Below are positions 24,036 through 31,891 of a DNA stretch of 54,592 bases, one piece after another; the first letter of the stretch is position 1; each line of letters starts with the position of its first letter. Origin of the DNA: Phenylobacterium sp. (GTDB lineage: Bacteria; Pseudomonadota; Alphaproteobacteria; Caulobacterales; Caulobacteraceae); the NCBI RefSeq assembly GCF_025934275.1, contig NZ_JAICYI010000017.1, positions 1 through 54,592 of the forward strand, written 5' to 3'. The position numbers and the translations under genes were made by a program. The notes beneath the pieces are model-generated. The model saw only the letters and a program-made list of their open reading frames with translations. It searched no databases and was not told where the DNA came from.

Positions 24036-25331
24036 TCAAGCCCGCGCCGGGATCCGCACCATCAGCTTGCGGTAGGCGCGCAGGAAGCACGACTTCACCC
24101 GCACCGGCTCCTCGACGATCTCGATCACCGGGAAGCGCTTCAGGATCTCCTCCCAGACGATCTTCAGCTGCATCTCCGCCAGCCGCATGCCGACGCAGCG
24201 ATGGATGCCGAAGCCGAACGAGACGTGATGGCGCGGCCGCTCGCGGTCGACGATGAACGCCTCGGGGTTCTCGATCGCGGTCTCGTCGCGGTTGCCCGAG
24301 ACGTACCACATCACCACCTTGTCCCCGGCCTTGATGGTCTTGCCGCCGAGCTGGACGTCCGCCTTGGCGGTGCGGCGCATGTGCGCCACGGGCGTCTGCC
24401 AGCGGATGATCTCCGGGATGGCGCTGTCCAGCAGCGCCGGATTGGCGCGCAGCTTGGCGAGCTGGTCGGGGTTCTGGGTGAAGGCGAGCAGGCCCCCGGT
24501 GATCGAGTTGCGGGTGGTGTCGTTGCCGCCGACGATCAGCAGCAGGATGTTGCCCAGGAACTCCATCAGCGGCATCTCCTTGGTGGCTTCGCCGTGCGCC
24601 AGCATGGAGATGAGGTCGTTGGCCGGCGGGGCGTTCACCCGCTGGTCCCACAGGTTCTTGAAATAGAACGCGCAGGCCATCAGCTCGGCTCGTCCCTGGT
24701 CGACGGTCATCGCCGTGTCCGGGAACACCTCGCGGATGGCCTCGGAGTAGTTCTCCGGCTCGTTGGTGTCGGTGGTGGCGAGGTCCGACCAGTAGGTGAG
24801 CTTGCGCCGGTCCTCGAACGGGAAGTCGAACAGCGTCGCCAGCATCTGCGTGGTGAGCTCGATGGAGACGCGGTTCACCCAGTCGAACGGCTCGCCGATC
24901 GGCAGCTCGTCGAGGATCTTGGCCGCGCGCTGGCGGATCAGCGGGGCGAAGTTGGCGAGGTTCTCCGACGAGACGATCGGCTGGATCACCTTGCGCTGCT
25001 CGTCGTGCTTGGGCGGGTCCATGGCGATGAACATCGGCATCTGGAAGTCGTCGCCCGGCACGGGGTCGAAGATGCCGATCGCCTTCTCGGAGGAGAACAC
25101 CTGGTGGTTGGTCTCCACCGCGATGATGTCGTCGAACTTGGTGATCGACCAATAGGGCCCGAACTCGCTCTCGGCGCAGTAGTGGATCGGGTCCTCGCGC
25201 CTCAACCGCTCGAAGAACGGCCAGATGGTGTTGCTCACGAAGCGGTCCTGGACGCTGACGTCGATCTTCTCGATGGGAGTCGAATAGGCTTCGGCGCGCG
25301 CGGCGTCGAAGGTGGCGGCGTCGTCAGCCAT
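24036..25331 (-). CDS. Cytochrome P450, CYP153 family (alkane omega-hydroxylase type)
   Basis: A protein of 431 residues. The I-helix reads LLLIVGGNDTTRNSITGG, the ExxR helix is EIIRWQTPVAHMRRTA, the strand KVVMWYVSGNRDETAIENP follows, and the haem loop is FGFGIHRCVGMRLAEMQ with C379 as iron ligand. These blocks match what I know of CYP153 enzymes, soluble bacterial P450s that hydroxylate medium-chain alkanes and related compounds at the terminal carbon. They need a ferredoxin and a ferredoxin reductase; neither is encoded nearby. The start at 25331 avoids a non-homologous 20-residue extension. It is divergent from a ferritin-like gene. Confidence 0.92.
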   Translation of the reverse strand: MADDAATFDAARAEAYSTPIEKIDVSVQDRFVSNTIWPFFERLRREDPIHYCAESEFGPYWSITKFDDIIAVETNHQVFSSEKAIGIFDPVPGDDFQMPMFIAMDPPKHDEQRKVIQPIVSSENLANFAPLIRQRAAKILDELPIGEPFDWVNRVSIELTTQMLATLFDFPFEDRRKLTYWSDLATTDTNEPENYSEAIREVFPDTAMTVDQGRAELMACAFYFKNLWDQRVNAPPANDLISMLAHGEATKEMPLMEFLGNILLLIVGGNDTTRNSITGGLLAFTQNPDQLAKLRANPALLDSAIPEIIRWQTPVAHMRRTAKADVQLGGKTIKAGDKVVMWYVSGNRDETAIENPEAFIVDRERPRHHVSFGFGIHRCVGMRLAEMQLKIVWEEILKRFPVIEIVEEPVRVKSCFLRAYRKLMVRIPARA

Positions 25332-25492
25332 GGCCCGGGCCTTCTCTCTCAAAGCTTGTGGCAGGTGAGACCCGCCTCGGCCATCTGGCAAGAGGGAACC
25401 CGAACGAACCTGACGCCTGCGTCACGTTGACGAGGGCGCGGGCTGGGGTCAGGCTCCCCCGTCGCGGCTTCGACCGCGCGGAGGAAGCATCC

Positions 25493-26545
25493 ATGGCCAA
25501 GCTGCGCTACCGGCGGGACGACCTGATCGCCAGCCACGAGTTCGCGCGGCCGCACGAGGCGGCGGGTTACCGGCTGCACGGCGGCTTCGACGCCGCCGGC
25601 GACTACGTCTCGCCGCGGGTGAAGAACCGCTGGCCGGCGGTTCAGGCCTGGAGCGCGGCGCTCGAGGCGCGCGGCTGGCCGCTGCTGGACGCCACCACCA
25701 GCCTGCTCAAGCTGCCGAACTATCCGAACGTCGACCAGGAGCGGCTGCTGCTCGGGGCGGGCTTTCGCCAGTTCCTCTGGAACTCGCTCACCGTCACCGG
25801 CGTGATCGAGGCGCGCGGCAAGCAGCTCGCCCTGTTCGACGCGCCCGACATGCAGAGCATCGTGGTCGAGGATGTCGCCGACACCGCGCTCGGTCATCTG
25901 GGCCAGGGGTTGTTCGAGGCGCACGGCTGGGACGAGGGCGGCGGCGACGCCCGCACGCCCGATCTCGGCGCCCACGACCAGATGTGGTTCGCCGTGCGCG
26001 ACACCGTGTTCGGCAAGGACGCCTACCCGCTGCCTGAGGTCCCCGAGAACATCTCCCGGCCGGAGGCGGCCGCGCGCGAGCTTCCCGACCTGCCGCCCGG
26101 GTTCGAGGCGCTTATCAAGATGCTGATGAACGTGCTCTTGATCGAGGTGCGCGCCGAGAGCTTCTTCGCCTTCTGTTGCGCCGTGTTCCGCGATCCGGCG
26201 AACTTCGCCGACCGCCGCGCCGCGACCGAGCAGGCGGCGCGGATCGTCGAGCGCATCCGCCAGGACGAGCAGATCCACGTCGCCTATCTGCGCGTCGCGC
26301 TCTCCGAGCTGCGCAGCTTCACCCTGAAGACCGTGAACGGCGGCTCCAGGCCGGGCGCCGAGATCCTCGACCCGCTCTGGGACCAGATGATCGACTGGCA
26401 TGGCCGTAGAGAGCGAGAGCTCGCCCGCGAACGCGTCCGCGTCGAGGTCGGCCGCCAGGTCATCGCCACCCTCGGCGAGACCAAGGGCCGGGCCTTCCTC
26501 AACGCGTTCGACGCCCTGGGCGAACCCGTGAAGGAGCCGGCCTAG
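25493..26545 (+). CDS. Uncharacterised protein with possible ferritin-like di-iron motifs
   Basis: A protein of 350 residues starting MAKLRYRRDDLIASHEFARP, with GAGGAAG before the ATG. Helical segments contain VVEDVADTALGHLG, LIEVRAESFFAF and, most notably, RIRQDEQIHVAYLR (an ExxH pair) followed by a further Glu-rich helix. This spacing of Glu and His suggests a ferritin-like di-iron four-helix bundle, as in some oxygenases; that is inference. It is divergent from the CYP153 gene with 160 bases between, so the two may share regulation. No family name is assigned. Confidence 0.7.
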   Translation: MAKLRYRRDDLIASHEFARPHEAAGYRLHGGFDAAGDYVSPRVKNRWPAVQAWSAALEARGWPLLDATTSLLKLPNYPNVDQERLLLGAGFRQFLWNSLTVTGVIEARGKQLALFDAPDMQSIVVEDVADTALGHLGQGLFEAHGWDEGGGDARTPDLGAHDQMWFAVRDTVFGKDAYPLPEVPENISRPEAAARELPDLPPGFEALIKMLMNVLLIEVRAESFFAFCCAVFRDPANFADRRAATEQAARIVERIRQDEQIHVAYLRVALSELRSFTLKTVNGGSRPGAEILDPLWDQMIDWHGRRERELARERVRVEVGRQVIATLGETKGRAFLNAFDALGEPVKEPA

Positions 26546-26569
26546 AGCGAGGCGCCGACAAATCCGAGC

Positions 26570-27526
26570 TCACAGCGGCAGCGACAGCATCGGGCGCCCG
26601 ACCACGATCTGGCCCGCGAAGTGCGCGCCGGCCGCCGCCGCCCATTGGGCCGGCGTCACCGCCGCGTCGTCGCCCGGGACGAAGTGGTTGAGCACCAGGG
26701 TCTTCACCCCGGCCGCCGCGGCGATGCGGCCCGCATCCTCGGCCGAGGTGTGGTGGCTCAGGATGCTCGCCGCCAGGCGCGAGGCGTTGGGCCGCCGCGC
26801 CGCGAGCCGTTCGACGGCGGCGGGGAACATCGCCTCGTGCACCAGGTAGTCGGCGCCGCGCGCGAAGTCCGCGAGCGCCGGCAGGTAGGAGGTGTCGCCG
26901 GAAAACACGACCGTCTTGCCGCCGAGCTGGAACTTCAGGGCGTAGCTCTCGGCGAGCGGCGGGTGGTGATTGCGCAGCGCCGAGACCGCGAGCTCGCCCT
27001 CGCGCATCACCTCGCCCTGCGTGAACTCGTGGCACCGGACCAGCTTGCGGAGGTCCGGCCGCCCTTCGTCGCCGATGCGCGCTTCCAGGTCGATCCGGTT
27101 GGACAGCCAATAGGCGGCGAGCAGCTCGGCCAGGCCCCGCGGCCCATAGACGTCGAGCGGATCGGCGAGCCCGTCCGCCCAGGCGTTGTAGAGCAGCGGC
27201 CCGAGCTCGAGGTTGTGGTCGGAGTGGTGGTGGGTGATGAACACGCGCCGCAGCGCCGGCAGCGGAATGCCGGCCTCGATCAGCTTCAGCGTCACGCCAT
27301 AGCCGGCGTCCACCACCAGCGGCGCCCCGCGGAACACGATCACGCTGGCCGACGGCGTCTGGGCGTAGCCGTCGACCAGCGGCCCGCCGCGCACGCCGAG
27401 CAACACCAGCCGATCCGGCCCAGGCGCGGGCGGCTGGGCGCGCGCCCGCCGCAGCGCCAAGAGCGCGCCCACGCCCGCTCCGGTGAGCGCCACCAGGCTC
27501 CTGCGCGTCGGCTTGCGAATGTCCAT
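26570..27526 (-). CDS. MBL-fold metallo-hydrolase with Tat signal
   Basis: A protein of 318 residues. The N-terminus carries a twin-arginine signal (TRRSLVALTGAGVGALLA), so it is exported folded. The metallo-beta-lactamase motif is THHHSDHN (H99, H101, D103, H104), with later metal ligands in VFSGDTSYLPAL and VLNHFVP. The layout resembles ribonuclease-Z-like and arylsulfatase-type hydrolases, but export makes an RNA substrate unlikely. It is probably a periplasmic ester or sulfate ester hydrolase; the substrate is unknown. Confidence 0.87.
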   Translation of the reverse strand: MDIRKPTRRSLVALTGAGVGALLALRRARAQPPAPGPDRLVLLGVRGGPLVDGYAQTPSASVIVFRGAPLVVDAGYGVTLKLIEAGIPLPALRRVFITHHHSDHNLELGPLLYNAWADGLADPLDVYGPRGLAELLAAYWLSNRIDLEARIGDEGRPDLRKLVRCHEFTQGEVMREGELAVSALRNHHPPLAESYALKFQLGGKTVVFSGDTSYLPALADFARGADYLVHEAMFPAAVERLAARRPNASRLAASILSHHTSAEDAGRIAAAAGVKTLVLNHFVPGDDAAVTPAQWAAAAGAHFAGQIVVGRPMLSLPL

Positions 27527-27620
27527 CGCGCCGCCCCCGAGCGTATCCCCTGCGGTGACGGTAAGCGGACTCTCGGGAGGTCAGCAATGGGTGGGAAGGC
27601 GGACTTCCGGACGCGTCCCG

Positions 27621-28517
27621 TCATGCTTGGGGTGACAGACGGATCCACTTGGTGGCGATCCACTTCTCGCCCGAAATCACCGGGCGGCCCCAGTGGAGGG
27701 AGGGCCTCAGGGGCGAACGCTGACGGTCGAGGGAGGGGAAGAGGAGGGCCGCGCCCCGCGTGGGGGTAAATTCGACCTTCAGGTCCGGAAACTGCGTCCA
27801 GCCGCCGCCGTCGACGTCGGACAGGTACATGATGACGGTGAGGAGCCGCTGACTGTTGCCGGTGAGCGCCTCGGCTCCGGCCGGCGTCTCCGGGTCGAAG
27901 AAGTCGAAGTGCGGAACGTATTCGCCCCCGGCCGTGTAGTGCACGATCTGTAGGTTCTCGCCCAGAGCAACGGGCAGATCCGTCAGCTTGGCGATGCGGC
28001 TCTCGATGCGCCTTGCAAGCTCGCCGTCCCCCCGCCGGATCACGCCGCTGCGGCTCGATCGGCTGGGATCGACGACGCGCTCCCCCTTGCGCTGGTCGAA
28101 GACCTTGGAGTCCTCCATGCGCCCGTCGGCCTGGGCGATGAGCCCTGCGCATTCCTCGTCGGAGAGGAACTCGGGAAGAAAGAAAATCCCGCTCCCGAAA
28201 TGCTTCACCAGGATGGGCACGACCCGGTCGACCAGGAGGACCCGGTTGAACGGGGCGAGGACATCGAGCCTTCGCCAGAAACGGTCGGCCGCCTCGGCCT
28301 GGGAGTCGACGGGTTCGGCATCGAAGAGCCCGCCCTGCTGGGACTTTGCGAACCGCGCGGATTCCTCACGCAGGAACCCTTCCACGTCCTCAGCGCGATA
28401 GCCGGCGGCGACCAGCGCCGCTTTGACATCGGCGAGATCGTGTCCGGTCCCGACGTGGAACTCGAACCACTCCCTCAGACCCGGGCGCAGAGCTTCGGTG
28501 ATGGACTGCTGAGCCAC
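27621..28517 (-). CDS. Prolyl 4-hydroxylase-type 2OG-Fe(II) oxygenase with N-terminal UBA-like helices
   Basis: A protein of about 298 residues from GTG 28517 (the frame runs on to 28553). Residues 10-50 resemble a UBA-like three-helix region (GHDLADVKAALVAAGYRAED). The catalytic domain has H203-x-D205 (EYVPHFDFFDPE), distal H275 and the 2OG-binding K285 (HWGRPVISGEKWIATKWI), the classical P4H signature. It probably hydroxylates prolines in a protein or peptide. This is the third 2OG oxygenase in the window. The start codon is uncertain; GTG, TTG 28520 and GTG 28553 are all possible. Confidence 0.82.
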   Translation of the reverse strand: MAQQSITEALRPGLREWFEFHVGTGHDLADVKAALVAAGYRAEDVEGFLREESARFAKSQQGGLFDAEPVDSQAEAADRFWRRLDVLAPFNRVLLVDRVVPILVKHFGSGIFFLPEFLSDEECAGLIAQADGRMEDSKVFDQRKGERVVDPSRSSRSGVIRRGDGELARRIESRIAKLTDLPVALGENLQIVHYTAGGEYVPHFDFFDPETPAGAEALTGNSQRLLTVIMYLSDVDGGGWTQFPDLKVEFTPTRGAALLFPSLDRQRSPLRPSLHWGRPVISGEKWIATKWIRLSPQA

Positions 28518-28626
28518 AAGGAATCCCCACGGCGGAGCCGGGCAGGCGCCCACGTCCTCAATAGCCCACGCCTAGCCGGATCGATCCAAGACCCTGTCGG
28601 ACTGGGGATCCTGTGGGGCTCGAAAG

Positions 28627-28700
28627 CTCGCTCTACCTCCCCCGCGAAGCGGCGGGAGGGGGACCGCTCGCCAGAGAGCGAGCGGTGGAGGGGGCGAGCC
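28627..28700. repeat. Palindromic repeat R1, inverted partner of R2
   Basis: A 74-base GC-rich element whose reverse complement matches 29120-29190 closely. It contains a 9-bp hairpin (ACCGCTCGC at 28663-28671 with GCGAGCGGT at 28678-28686) and a second partly self-complementary block around CCCCCGCGAAGCGGCGGG. Together with R2 it flanks the DUF559 gene. It resembles REP-like intergenic palindromes of alphaproteobacteria. Confidence 0.85.
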
Positions 28701-28701
28701 G

Positions 28702-28726
28702 GGTAGTGTCTCAGAGAGACAATACC
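28702..28726 (-). terminator. Stem-loop across the end of the DUF559 gene
   Basis: GGTAGTGTCTC (28702-28712) and GAGACAATACC (28716-28726) pair in 10 of 11 positions around a 3-base loop. The arm covers the stop codon region of DUF559 (stop at 28711-28713). It may act as a transcription terminator or as a boundary structure of the repeat-flanked unit; there is no T-run, so intrinsic termination is uncertain. Confidence 0.4.
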
Positions 28727-29058
28727 GCGAGCCGCGCGTGCTTGCGCTCGGCCACGATCAGCTCGTTCGCCCGCAGGAAGACGCCATGTGCGACGCCGCT
28801 CAGGCCCGCATAGATGTGCGAAGCCGGGATGCGCAGGATCCGAACACCCGCGCCCCTGCGCCAGCGGTCGCGTGCGGCGTCTCTGGCTTGCGAAGCCTCG
28901 TCCCAATGGGTCGCGCCGTTCACCTCGATCGCGAGCCGCGCCGCCGGGCAGTAGAAGTCCAGGATGAATGGCCCGAGCGGGTGTTGGCGGCGAAAGGTGG
29001 GCTTGTCCGCGCTCCGGCCGCGCAGCCGGCTCCAGAGCATCACCTCCGGCTCGCTCAT
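28711..29058 (-). CDS. DUF559 endonuclease-like protein (Vsr / PD-(D/E)xK-related)
   Basis: A protein of 115 residues starting MSEPEVMLWSRLRGRSADKP, or 127 residues from TTG 29094 (adding TTTRARALRKN, which also fits the family). Core motifs: FRRQHPLGPFILDFYCPAARL, then AIEVNGATHWDEASQARDAA with Asp and Glu as likely metal ligands, and GVRILRIPASHI. DUF559 is related in fold to the very-short-patch-repair nuclease Vsr; its role is not established. The gene sits alone between inverted repeats R1 and R2, which suggests a mobile or repeat-linked unit. The frame continues upstream through R2, but that part is repeat translation. Confidence 0.85.
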   Translation of the reverse strand: MSEPEVMLWSRLRGRSADKPTFRRQHPLGPFILDFYCPAARLAIEVNGATHWDEASQARDAARDRWRRGAGVRILRIPASHIYAGLSGVAHGVFLRANELIVAERKHARLAVLSL

Positions 29059-29119
29059 GTTCTTCCTGAGCGCCCGCGCTCGTGTGGTGGTCAATGTTCG
29101 TCGCAAGGCCCCTGCCTCC

Positions 29120-29190
29120 GGCTCGCCCCCTCCACCACGCGCTCTGCGGCGCGTGGTCCCCCTCCCGCCGCTTCGCGGAGGATGTAGAAC
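29120..29190. repeat. Palindromic repeat R2, inverted partner of R1
   Basis: This 71-base element is the inverted counterpart of R1. Its central hairpin is ACCACGCGC (29134-29142) with GCGCGTGGT (29149-29157). Compared with R1, two positions in each arm have changed together (G-C to A-T and T-A to G-C), keeping all nine pairs. Flanking blocks GGCTCGCCCCCTCC and CCCTCCCGCCGCTTCGCGG are identical in both copies. Confidence 0.85.
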
Positions 29191-29299
29191 AATAGCGGAA
29201 CATCTGGAGGAAGAGTCAAGACCGACCATGACTCCAGATTGATGCTTGTCGACGTGCGCCTGAGCGCTGTCAAATGGCGGCGGCAGGGGGGTGGTGAGC

Positions 29300-31702
29300 A
29301 TGAAGATCGGACGATTTGCGGCGCTTGCGCTCGCGCTTATCGGCTCAACCGCCCACGCCCAACTCCCCGCCTCCGCCAAGCGTGAGGCGTGGCTCGTCGC
29401 CGGGCTCCAGCAGCCCGCGCAGATCATCGTCGACCGCTGGGGGATCTCGCACATCTATGCGGGCTCAGTGCGCGACGCCTTCTTCCTGCAGGGCTACAAC
29501 GCCGCCCGCGACCGGCTCTGGCAGATCGACCTGTGGCGCAAGCGGGGGCTGGGGCGGCTCTCCGCCAGCTTCGGGCCGGCCTATGTCGCGCAGGATCGCG
29601 CCGCGCGGCTCCTCCTCTACCGCGGCGACATGGCCCGGGAGTGGGCGTCCTATGCGCCGGGCGCGAAGGACGCGGTGACCGCCTGGGTGGAAGGCGTCAA
29701 CGCCTACGTGGCCGAGGTTCGCGCGGGCGCAAAGCCGCTGCCGATCGAGTTCAGGCTGACCGCCAGCCAGCCGGAGACCTGGCGGCCCGACGACATCCCC
29801 CACATCCGCAGCCACACCCTGGTCGGCAACGTCACCTCCGAGGTCGCCCGCGCCCAGGTGGTCTGCGCCGGCGGCGTGGCGGCCGACCGGCTGCGGCGGA
29901 AGATCGAGCCCACGTCGCACAAGCTCGTGGTCCCCGACGGCCTGAACCCCTGCGACGTGCCGGCTGACGTGCTGAACGACTACATCCTGGGCACCGAACA
30001 GGTGAGCTTCGCCGCGCTCGCCGGCCGCAGGACCGCCGCGCTCGATCCGCGCGCCCAGCTCGCCGAGCGGATCGATTCCACTTCCGGCGAAGGCTCCAAC
30101 AACTGGACGATTTCCGGCTCGCGCACCGCCACCGGCCGGCCGATCCTGGCCAACGATCCGCACCGGGCGGTGGGCGTGCCCTCGCTCCGCTACATCGTCC
30201 ACATGGAGGCGCCGGGGCTGTCGATCGAAGGCGCGGGCGAGCCGGCGCTGCCGGGCGTCTCGCTCGGCCACAACGCCGACGTGGCCTTCGGCCTGACCAT
30301 CTTCCCGATCGATCAGGAGGACCTCTACGTCTACGAGACCAACGGCGACGCCTACCGCTACAAGGACGGCTGGGAGCCGATGAAGGTGGTCCGCGAGACC
30401 ATCGAGGTGAAGGGCGAGGCGCCGCGCGAGGTCGAGCTCCGCTACACCCGCCACGGCCCGGTGCTGAAGATCGAACCGGCGAAGCATCGCGCCTTCGCCC
30501 TGCGCACCGTCTGGAACGAGCCCGGCGCCGAGGGCTACTTCCAGAGCTCGCGCCTCTGGCGGGCGAAGTCCTGGGCCGACTTCGAGGGCGGCCGCGACGC
30601 CTGGGGCACGCCGCCGCTCAACCTGGTCTATGCCGACCGCTCGGGCGTGATCGGCTGGTCGGCCGCGGGGCTGACGCCCGTGCGGCCCAATTGGGACGGG
30701 CTGATGCCGGTCCCCGGCGACGGCCGCTACGAGTGGGCGGGCTTCCTGCCGGGCGCCGAGCTGCCCTGGATCAAGAATCCCGCCAAGGGCTGGTTCGCCA
30801 CCGCCAACGCCATGAACCTGCCCAAGGGCTACCCCGACGAGCAGCGCAAGGTTTCCTTCGAGTGGAGCGACCCTTCGCGGATCACCCGCATCGAGGAGGT
30901 GCTCGCCGCCGAGCCCAAGGCCACCATCCGGCAGTCCATGGCCCTGCAGACCGACACCGTGAGCGCCGAGTCCCGGCGCCTTCGGGCGCTGCTTCGCGCC
31001 GACATGGGGCAGACGCCGCCCGCCCAGCCCGGCTCCAACCTGGCCAGGGCCATCGAGCTGCTGGAGGCCTGGAACGGCGACGAGCGGACCGACAGCGTGC
31101 CGGCGGCGATCTATGAGGTCTGGGTCTCCGGCTACCTGGGCAAGGGCGCCGCGGCGATGTATGCGCCGCAGGCGGCGCGCGATCTGATCGGCCAGGGCAG
31201 CCTGGACGCCGTGATCAGCTTCCTGGAATCCGGCGAGGCCGGCCCGCGGCGCAAGCTGTTGCTGCTCGCCACGGTCGGGGCCGCGGTCCAGGAGCTCGAG
31301 CAGCGTCTCGGCCCGGACATGTCGACCTGGACCTGGGGGCGGCTGCATCGGGTGGAGTTCCAGAACCCGGCAGGCGTGCTGGCGGATCGCGAGACCGCCG
31401 CGGGGATGGCGGTCGGGCCTGTGGCGGTCCCGGGCTCGGCGTCGACGCCGCGCGCGGCGACCTACCGCCCCGAGCTCTTCACCCAGGTCGCCGGCGCCTC
31501 GGTGCGCATGGTCCTCGACGTCGGCCAGTGGGACAACTCGACGGTGGTCAACACGCCAGGCCAGTCCGGCGATCCGGCGAACCGCCACTACCGCGATCTC
31601 TTCGCGCCCTGGGCCGCGGGCGAGTACGTGCCGCTCCGCTACACCCGCCCGGCCGTGGAGGCGGCCGCCGAGACCGTCCTCGACCTCACGCCAAGGCGCT
31701 GA
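29300..31702 (+). CDS. Penicillin acylase family protein (Ntn hydrolase)
   Basis: A protein of 800 residues with a signal peptide (MKIGRFAALALALIGSTAHA). The alpha chain part contains IIVDRWGISHIYAGSVRDAF and LQGYNAARDRLWQIDLWR. The autocatalytic cleavage site is GEGSNNWTI with S266 as the new N-terminal nucleophile, followed by ILANDPHRAVGVPSLRY typical of the beta chain. Family members hydrolyse amides, including beta-lactam side chains and acyl-homoserine lactones, in the periplasm. Start 29300 follows a G-rich ribosome-binding site; the upstream GTG would only add three residues. The natural substrate is unknown. Confidence 0.9.
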   Translation: MKIGRFAALALALIGSTAHAQLPASAKREAWLVAGLQQPAQIIVDRWGISHIYAGSVRDAFFLQGYNAARDRLWQIDLWRKRGLGRLSASFGPAYVAQDRAARLLLYRGDMAREWASYAPGAKDAVTAWVEGVNAYVAEVRAGAKPLPIEFRLTASQPETWRPDDIPHIRSHTLVGNVTSEVARAQVVCAGGVAADRLRRKIEPTSHKLVVPDGLNPCDVPADVLNDYILGTEQVSFAALAGRRTAALDPRAQLAERIDSTSGEGSNNWTISGSRTATGRPILANDPHRAVGVPSLRYIVHMEAPGLSIEGAGEPALPGVSLGHNADVAFGLTIFPIDQEDLYVYETNGDAYRYKDGWEPMKVVRETIEVKGEAPREVELRYTRHGPVLKIEPAKHRAFALRTVWNEPGAEGYFQSSRLWRAKSWADFEGGRDAWGTPPLNLVYADRSGVIGWSAAGLTPVRPNWDGLMPVPGDGRYEWAGFLPGAELPWIKNPAKGWFATANAMNLPKGYPDEQRKVSFEWSDPSRITRIEEVLAAEPKATIRQSMALQTDTVSAESRRLRALLRADMGQTPPAQPGSNLARAIELLEAWNGDERTDSVPAAIYEVWVSGYLGKGAAAMYAPQAARDLIGQGSLDAVISFLESGEAGPRRKLLLLATVGAAVQELEQRLGPDMSTWTWGRLHRVEFQNPAGVLADRETAAGMAVGPVAVPGSASTPRAATYRPELFTQVAGASVRMVLDVGQWDNSTVVNTPGQSGDPANRHYRDLFAPWAAGEYVPLRYTRPAVEAAAETVLDLTPRR

Positions 31703-31738
31703 AGCCGCGACGTGCGGAGCGCGGATGCGCACTATTCC

Positions 31739-31782
31739 TTGGCGCCCAGCTGCTCTTGCGCTATACTGAACAAAACAAGAAC
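31739..31782 (+). promoter_or_regulatory. Promoter with overlapping LexA-type SOS box, no gene recognised downstream
   Basis: TTGGCG (31739-31744), a 17-base spacer and TATACT (31762-31767) form a good sigma-70 promoter reading right. Directly after it, GAAC-AAAACAA-GAAC (31768-31782) is the complement of GTTC-N7-GTTC, the known alphaproteobacterial LexA site, placed where it would block transcription. The surrounding 130 bases are AT-rich in an otherwise GC-rich region. Downstream there is a 7-bp hairpin CACCGCG/CGCGGTG (31819-31837), then the 3' end of the SDR gene in antisense. No protein is recognisable, so the transcript may be a small RNA or short peptide message. Confidence 0.6.
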
Positions 31783-31891
31783 TATTCTGATCTTTCTCAA
31801 GTGAATCAAGACTCAAATCACCGCGCCAGCCGCGGTGTAATTCGCACATATCCCCACCCTGTTGTAGGCGATCAGGCTTGGCCGGCCGCGC

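Noticed and set aside
28475..29203. A longer DUF559-region protein read through the repeats
   Set aside because: The extension is a translation of repeats R1/R2 or is out of frame with the nuclease motifs.
29465..31849. A 794-codon open frame on the minus strand
   Set aside because: It is antisense to the penicillin acylase gene, which has a signal peptide and catalytic motifs; the minus frame has none.
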